A stretch of DNA of 8,304 bases from Alphaproteobacteria bacterium (GTDB taxonomy: Bacteria > Pseudomonadota > Alphaproteobacteria > Micavibrionales > Micavibrionaceae), in NCBI GenBank assembly GCA_021776015.1, contig JAJFGT010000230.1, positions 1 through 8,304 of the forward strand. Direction: 5' to 3'. Position 1 is the first letter of the stretch. Each line of letters begins with the position of its first letter. The notes below the pieces were generated by a model. That model was not told the DNA's origin, made no database searches, and was given only the letters and a program-made list of their open reading frames with translations. Positions 5,905-8,304 of this stretch are shown in pieces. Position numbers and translations under genes: made by a program.

Positions 5905-5967
5905 ATATTGTTTAGAGGGTGTATCACCTTCAAAGTTTAAAGACCGCCGCGCCAACGGCGGTTTTTC
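5905..5967 (+). ncRNA. Candidate counter-transcribed RNA controlling repC (incA/ctRNA type)
   Basis: In repABC plasmids a small antisense RNA of roughly 50-60 bases, encoded just upstream of repC on the opposite strand, binds the repC leader and lowers RepC synthesis, setting copy number and incompatibility. The arrangement here fits point for point: a 17-bp-spaced promoter at 5870-5898, a predicted start near 5905, an unstructured 5' part and a single GC-rich stem-loop followed by Ts at 5943-5966. The RNA would be about 60 bases, antisense to repC 110-170 bp before its ATG. This is inferred from structure and position; the sequence was not compared with known ctRNAs. For it to act, the repC transcript must start beyond 5967. 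Confidence 0.6.
5943..5966 (+). terminator. Intrinsic terminator of the antisense RNA
   Basis: ACCGCCG (5943-5949) pairs with CGGCGGT (5956-5962) around a 6-base loop and is followed by a five-T run at 5962-5966. It is the strongest terminator in the window. On the repC strand the same hairpin would form in the leader, but it is followed by CTTTAAA and not by a T-tract. Confidence 0.8.
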
Positions 5968-6038
5968 CTTATCTGGGATGTTTTAAAAGACTGTTGGTGC
6001 GCTCCTTCGAGGTTAGTTGTGGTTAAGTGAAGATATTT

Positions 6039-6059
6039 GATTCCCCAAGGAAGGGAATC
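6039..6059. repeat. 7-bp inverted repeat in the repC upstream region
   Basis: GATTCCC (6039-6045) and GGGAATC (6053-6059) are perfect arms around a 7-base spacer. It lies between the antisense RNA terminator and the TGAC motif array. It may be an operator or part of a repC leader structure; no T-run follows. Confidence 0.4.
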
Positions 6060-6109
6060 GGAATACTTTGAAGTTATCAGAAACGCGTTACTTTCGCAAC
6101 CGACACATT

Positions 6110-6363
6110 TGACACCCTTTAAACGTCAATACGTCACCACTGTAAATGTAACCATAGGCTTACCGCTATGTATAGCGCCACGTAACGTAAGTGACACATA
6201 CATTATTGACACTTATTTACATCATTAGAATGTATAGTTACGTCAAAATCTGTATAGTTACGTCACTTTTGACGTTTTTGACGTTAATAAACAAGGTGAC
6301 ACATTAGACATTCTTTGCTATTTTTAGGTGTGTCAGAAGTGTTTAATACTGTAAGGAGTGTCA
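6110..6363. repeat. Array of twelve TGACAC/TGACGT motifs between repC and the HTH gene
   Basis: Exact TGACAC occurs at 6110, 6192, 6207 and 6297, and its complement GTGTCA at 6330 and 6358. ACGTCA occurs at 6123, 6131, 6240 and 6260, and TGACGT at 6270 and 6279. With equal base use about 0.25 would be expected in 254 bp, so twelve is a very strong excess. One pair forms a perfect inverted repeat, ACGTCA-CTTT-TGACGT (6260-6275). The last copy ends one base before the ATG of the 6365 gene and overlaps the space after its ribosome site. A further palindrome, CGCTAT-GT-ATAGCG, lies at 6164-6177. The array could be iterons, a centromere, or operators of the divergent HTH/coiled-coil protein; position fits all three. 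Confidence 0.75.
6231..6265 (+). repeat. 15-bp direct repeat with 20-bp period
   Basis: TGTATAGTTACGTCA occurs exactly at 6231-6245 and 6251-6265. The 20-bp period puts both copies on about the same face of the helix, as in iteron-type origins and cooperative operators. Each ends in the ACGTCA motif of the wider array and is followed by T-rich DNA with two TGACGT copies. Confidence 0.75.
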
Positions 6364-6364
6364 A

Positions 6365-7012
6365 ATGTCACAAGTGAGCATCACAGAAGCAGCTAAGATG
6401 GCGGGGGTCAGTCGAGCCACAATATATAATGATATTGAAGCTGGCACTCTGTCCTTTGAAACTGGGCCTAAAGAAAAGAAGATGATAAACGTCGCAGAGC
6501 TGCAACGCGTTTACAAAACCCTGAAATCGCCAGATGAAACTGACGAGTCAAAGGATGTTGAAAAACGTCAAGAGCGTCAAAATAGTGTGACCAACGGGGC
6601 AGGGGATCAATTTGCAGTTCTCCAAGAGCGTCTGAAAGCCCAAGAAAAACAGAACGAGCATTTGGAAGAGCTTTTAAAGAAAGAGCAGGAAGAACGCAAA
6701 CGCGAACGTGAAACGGCGAAGCAGTTTGAAGATTACATGAAAGAGCAGCTTTCTAATCAGGGCGATAGTATTAAGAACTTCACACGACTGCTAGAAGATC
6801 AGCGCGGCTCCAAATCAAATGACGATCAAGATGATTTAAAAGATACGGTACTTGCTCTGAAAAAAGAGATCGAAGATCAAAAAGAAGAAACCCGCAAAAA
6901 AGAAGAAGCGCGCCGTGAGGCGTTCAAAAAACGTCAAGAGCTTGAAAAAAAGAAAGCCGAAGAAGAAGAGGCTGAAAAAAATAAGCCGTTTTTCAAAAAA
7001 CTATTTGGATAA
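6365..7012 (+). CDS. HTH plus coiled-coil DNA-binding protein (KfrA-like layout)
   Basis: The 215-residue product starts with a helix-turn-helix (SITEAAKMAGVSRATIYNDI, 5-24) and a short wing (to about 45) resembling MerR-type or excisionase-type folds. A polar linker follows, then long Glu/Lys/Arg-rich helices at about 82-128 and 155-205, clear coiled-coil candidates. It ends in the basic-aromatic tail PFFKKLFG. Similar HTH/coiled-coil plasmid proteins, including KfrA, bind repeated operators at their own promoter and take part in partition or plasmid maintenance; homology to KfrA itself is not claimed. The ribosome site AAGGAG (6353-6358) lies 6 bases before the ATG and is the best in the window. 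Gene and array sit divergent to repC, suggesting self-regulation and possibly control of repC. Confidence 0.7.
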   Translation: MSQVSITEAAKMAGVSRATIYNDIEAGTLSFETGPKEKKMINVAELQRVYKTLKSPDETDESKDVEKRQERQNSVTNGAGDQFAVLQERLKAQEKQNEHLEELLKKEQEERKRERETAKQFEDYMKEQLSNQGDSIKNFTRLLEDQRGSKSNDDQDDLKDTVLALKKEIEDQKEETRKKEEARREAFKKRQELEKKKAEEEEAEKNKPFFKKLFG

Positions 7013-7041
7013 GCGGAGTAGGGGAGGGGGCTTATTTTTTT
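7009..7041 (+). terminator. Possible terminator after the HTH/coiled-coil gene
   Basis: ATAAGC (7009-7014) pairs with GCTTAT (7030-7035) around a 15-base purine-rich loop and is followed by a seven-T run (7035-7041). The stem begins inside the TAA stop. The T-run overlaps the end of the convergent nuclease gene. The stem is short and the loop long, so strength is doubtful. Confidence 0.4.
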
Positions 7042-7487
7042 CTCTTCCATATCCAGGGCATTTCAAAATTCATAGACCAAAGGCCGCGCAATTCATTTTT
7101 CGCGGCTTTTTGCTGGTTTGAATATGCTCCTTTGCTGTATCTGGGATAATCAAAAGCAAAGCCGGCACGAACCATGAGCGCGGCCAGATCCTCTCCTTGA
7201 ACATAACAGCGTGCAACAATGCGTTTATATCGGTCGATGTTTACGCGCTCACATTGTAAATCTGCGTTTTTGGTTAGATTCTCAAGCCTTTGACGGGCAT
7301 ATTTACCGCAAGGGACACTAGAGCCGTCCTTAAAACATGTTTGATGGTATTCTGGCGCATCAATACCCCATAAGCGAACTTCTTGGCCGCCAATGGCAAA
7401 GCTATCACCATCACGGATGAATAAATCACTCGCAAGGGCAGGGGAGGCGCTCAAAACTGCACAAGTTATCAAAAGGCATAATTTCAT
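7032..7487 (-). CDS. Secreted staphylococcal-nuclease-like (SNase/thermonuclease) protein
   Basis: The 151-residue protein starts with a signal peptide (MKLCLLITCAVLSASPALAS), with likely cleavage after A19 or S20, so it should act in the periplasm or outside the cell. The SNase fold follows. DGDSF (26-30) supplies the calcium-binding D28. RLWGIDAPE (38-46) supplies R38, D43 and E46, matching R35, D40 and E43 of staphylococcal nuclease. DRYKR (85-89) supplies R89, matching R87. All catalytic residues are kept, so it should be an active calcium-dependent nuclease on DNA or RNA. Cysteines at 51, 60, 79 and 94 could form disulfides after export. Its stop is 20 bp from the convergent 6365-7012 gene. 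Such genes are common next to conjugation and antirestriction genes on proteobacterial elements; their role there is not settled. The ribosome site is weak. Confidence 0.9.
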   Translation of the reverse strand: MKLCLLITCAVLSASPALASDLFIRDGDSFAIGGQEVRLWGIDAPEYHQTCFKDGSSVPCGKYARQRLENLTKNADLQCERVNIDRYKRIVARCYVQGEDLAALMVRAGFAFDYPRYSKGAYSNQQKAAKNELRGLWSMNFEMPWIWKRKK

Positions 7488-7509
7488 ATCTTAATATTCC
7501 GCATTTTGT

Positions 7510-7550
7510 AAAAAATCTCTATCACAAATATTCAAATGACTTGGATAGAG
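7510..7550 (-). terminator. Possible terminator downstream of the ArdC-like gene
   Basis: On the minus strand CTCTATC (complement of 7544-7550) pairs with GATAGAG (complement of 7517-7523), followed after one A by six Ts (complement of 7510-7515). The loop is 20 bases, so the hairpin is modest. It would separate the antirestriction gene from the nuclease gene, which would then need its own promoter. Confidence 0.4.
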
Positions 7551-7552
7551 GA

Positions 7553-7573
7553 GGGGGCGGCTATGCCGCCTCC
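7553..7573. repeat. GC-rich hairpin over the stop codon of the ArdC-like gene
   Basis: GGCGGC (7556-7561) and GCCGCC (7565-7570) form a perfect stem around TAT, extended outward by three more pairs including one G-U. It covers the TAG stop of the gene ending at 7561. No T-run follows directly on the gene's strand. It may stabilise the 3' end or help the terminator just downstream. Confidence 0.45.
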
Positions 7574-8304
7574 CGTATTTCAGAGCAGCTATATAGAAAA
7601 TCAACGGCTTTTTGCGCGTGTGAGGCCGCTGAGAAAATAAATTTCTTATCGTCTTTTAAGGCTTTGAGCCAACACGCAATATATTGAGCATGATCTTCAC
7701 GGGGCAGGGCTTCAACGCCCGTTGATGCACAAGCCATAGCCGCCCCTAATTCTGCGACTAATTCCTCAAATGCATAATCAGATTTATTAAATTTCTCAGA
7801 TGGAAAACGATCAAGGCGATGTTTTGCGCCTGTCCAGTGAGTCAATTCATGGAGGAGGGTGCTGTAATAATTTTCTGTGGCCGTAGAGTCAGCAGTATCT
7901 TTAAAACGCTCGGGCGAGGGCATATTGATAAAATCGCCAGAAGGGGAGTAATAAGCCTTAATTTCACCGTGGCGTATATCGGCACCGCTCGCATCAATTA
8001 AAGCATCTGCCGCACCTATAGAGGCGATTTCAGAGGGGTTAAAATCTGCGTCTAGCTCGAACCCTTCCACCTGATCGGCATTAAATACACGCGACCATCT
8101 GGCCAACATTCGTTTTGATTGTTCTTCATTATCTTGGCTAGGCTCTTGTTGGAGCATTTTCCAAAAAACGATTTGAGCAGATTTCTCACCTTTTTTGACC
8201 TGTGCGCCGCGTTCTTGCCATTGCTTATAAGTTGCCCAGATTCCAGATTGATAGCCCTCACTCATTTGATAAGCCCAGAGGAGGGGAACATTAACGCCTT
8301 TATA
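7561..8304 (-). CDS. ardC: ArdC-like antirestriction protein, C-terminal 247 residues (partial)
   Basis: ArdC-type proteins protect incoming plasmid DNA from host restriction; they combine an N-terminal ssDNA-binding domain (DUF1738) with a C-terminal zincin-like metallopeptidase domain. The frame stays open to the window edge at 8304, so an internal ATG at 8263-8265 is not the true start: the codons before it read YKGVNVPLLWAYQ, a normal part of the family. The conserved GYQSGIWATYKQW follows. The C-terminal domain holds the zinc motif HELTH (residues 152-156 of the visible part) with TGAKHRL after it, and a likely third ligand in FEELVAELGAA. Full proteins are about 300 residues, so about 50 N-terminal residues are outside. 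Nothing looks broken in the visible part. Confidence 0.88.
   Translation of the reverse strand, partial: YKGVNVPLLWAYQMSEGYQSGIWATYKQWQERGAQVKKGEKSAQIVFWKMLQQEPSQDNEEQSKRMLARWSRVFNADQVEGFELDADFNPSEIASIGAADALIDASGADIRHGEIKAYYSPSGDFINMPSPERFKDTADSTATENYYSTLLHELTHWTGAKHRLDRFPSEKFNKSDYAFEELVAELGAAMACASTGVEALPREDHAQYIACWLKALKDDKKFIFSAASHAQKAVDFLYSCSEIREAA

Noticed and set aside
5967..6110. Degenerate end of a repB gene upstream of repC
   Set aside because: Reading the minus strand shows no RepB-like C-terminal sequence; the stretch looks non-coding.
6037..6228. 63-codon plus-strand frame
   Set aside because: It runs through the motif array and the 6039-6059 inverted repeat, has no ribosome site and no family resemblance.
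6110..6363. CRISPR array
   Set aside because: The repeats are six bases long in mixed orientation with irregular spacing, unlike direct repeats with uniform spacers, and no cas gene is present.
6915..7121. 68-codon plus-strand frame across the end of the HTH/coiled-coil gene
   Set aside because: It is a shadow of the lysine-rich coiled-coil coding region and crosses the convergent nuclease gene.

Overview
The window looks like the replication and stability core of a low-to-moderate GC alphaproteobacterial plasmid, or a chromid or integrated relative of one. The main evidence is a RepC-type initiator (minus, 4377-5795), a family largely confined to alphaproteobacterial repABC-type replicons. 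It is accompanied by genes typical of proteobacterial plasmids and ICEs: an ArdC-like antirestriction protein, a DUF6876-type protein and a secreted SNase-like nuclease. The genus cannot be fixed from the sequence. There is no rRNA, tRNA, transposase or CRISPR array.

Layout. 1-135 (minus) is the start of a DUF6876-type gene cut by the window edge. 136-778 has no convincing gene; it holds a hairpin-rich stretch that may encode a structured RNA (454-582) and a duplicated operator in front of an AbiEi-type antitoxin gene (779-1672, plus). That gene has no AbiEii toxin partner here. Convergent to it is a complete hipBA module (minus, 1744-3287). Next come a GNAT toxin and its ribbon-helix-helix antitoxin (TacAT type, minus, 3480-4262) with a near-consensus promoter. 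repC follows. The leader of repC holds a perfect DnaA box and, on the opposite strand, what looks like the small counter-transcribed RNA of repABC plasmids, with promoter, short RNA and intrinsic terminator.

About 400 bp further on, divergent to repC, is a gene for a helix-turn-helix plus coiled-coil protein with a KfrA-like layout (6365-7012, plus). The space between holds twelve exact copies of TGACAC/TGACGT (either strand) within 254 bp, including a 15-bp direct repeat at 20-bp spacing. A secreted SNase-family nuclease (minus, 7032-7487) and the C-terminal part of an ArdC-like metallopeptidase-fold protein (minus, 7561-8304, running off the edge) close the window.

How it fits together: RepC, with its antisense RNA and DnaA box, would drive and limit replication. 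No RepA or RepB is visible, so the HTH/coiled-coil protein and its repeat array are the best local candidates for replication control or segregation. HipBA, the GNAT/RHH pair and the lone AbiEi form a stability or defence cluster beside the replicon core. ArdC and possibly the nuclease suit a mobile element entering new hosts. The most unusual points are the solo repC that keeps its antisense RNA, the dense TGAC array beside the HTH/coiled-coil gene, the orphan AbiEi with duplicated operator, and the unexplained structured region at 454-582.
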